From: Akkermansiaceae bacterium
GTDB lineage: Bacteria > Verrucomicrobiota > Verrucomicrobiia > Verrucomicrobiales > Akkermansiaceae
Assembly: GCA_021200315.1 (NCBI GenBank)
Contig: JAJQGU010000024.1
Coordinates: forward strand, 1-39,215
Reading direction: 5' to 3'
DNA length: 39,215 nt
The position numbers and the translations under genes were made by a program. The notes beneath the pieces are model-generated. The model was not told where the DNA came from. It saw nothing but the letters and a program-made list of their open reading frames with translations, and searched no databases. Of this stretch, positions 39,103 to 39,215 are shown piece by piece; within the stretch, counting starts at the first letter, position 1, and the number at the start of each line of letters is the position of its first letter.

Positions 39103-39215
39103 GGACGCGCGCGCCCCGGGCCCCCCCCGCCCCCGGGCCCCGCGGGGCGAGCCCCCACCCCCCCCCAGAAAGCCAGGTGATTGCCCCCCCCCCAGCTCAT
39201 ATTAACAAAACCCCG
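39103..39215. other. Low-complexity C-rich sequence at the window end
   Basis: Long C homopolymers (up to about 10-13) and GGGCCC/CCCGGG blocks, unlike anything else in the window. An open frame from ATG 39101 would encode only proline/arginine-rich sequence. This is probably an assembly or sequencing artefact at a contig end. No gene is called. Confidence 0.6.

Noticed and set aside
38990..39205. ORF on + at the window end
   Set aside because: Proline/arginine-rich low-complexity translation of poly-C sequence, likely an artefact.

Overview
The window looks like a GC-rich chromosome segment from an anaerobic member of the Verrucomicrobia (PVC superphylum), probably gut-associated. The pointers are a giant secreted protein with autotransporter-associated beta-strand repeats ending in a PEP-CTERM-type sorting signal, a cyanobacterial/PVC-type ThrRS without a TGS domain, an EF-P with a PPR tip, a short conserved protein of a type I associate with Verrucomicrobia, and pyruvate:ferredoxin oxidoreductase. 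No rRNA, tRNA, CRISPR, integrase or transposase is visible. The taxonomy is inferred, not searched.

Layout. 40-4592: rpoN, then rppH-like Nudix, trmO-like, a serine hydrolase and comF, all on + and mostly ATGA-coupled. 4930-5953: a lower-GC, Clostridia-like flavoprotein/HxlR pair with overlapping divergent promoters and a palindromic operator, probably acquired. 6023-9530 (-): oligopeptide transporter oppA-oppB-oppC without its ATPases. 9698-11182: lysS. 11455-19269: a 2604-residue S6-type (IgA-protease/SPATE-like) serine protease fused to a long beta-helix. 19266-19400: a promoter plus hairpin suggesting a small RNA. 19489-27931: efp, lpd, a GYF_2 membrane protein, thrS, infC, pgsA, sufS and icd. 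28348-34804: an hsdM-hsdS-hsdR type I restriction island. 34960-38957 (-): PFOR followed by the small PVC-type protein. 39103-39215: low-complexity poly-C sequence, probably a contig edge.

Two things stand out. First, the protease gene joins an S6 peptidase domain, which I know only from proteobacterial autotransporters, to a PEP-CTERM anchor, with no C-terminal beta-barrel. Second, many housekeeping genes (rpoN, rppH, lysS, oppA, efp, lpd, infC) have a good -10 hexamer only 6-10 nt before the start codon and no Shine-Dalgarno sequence. This predicts leaderless mRNAs. The restriction island instead has strong Shine-Dalgarno sites, which fits recent transfer. Translation genes (lysS, efp, thrS, infC) are numerous here, and several of them are themselves predicted to be leaderless.
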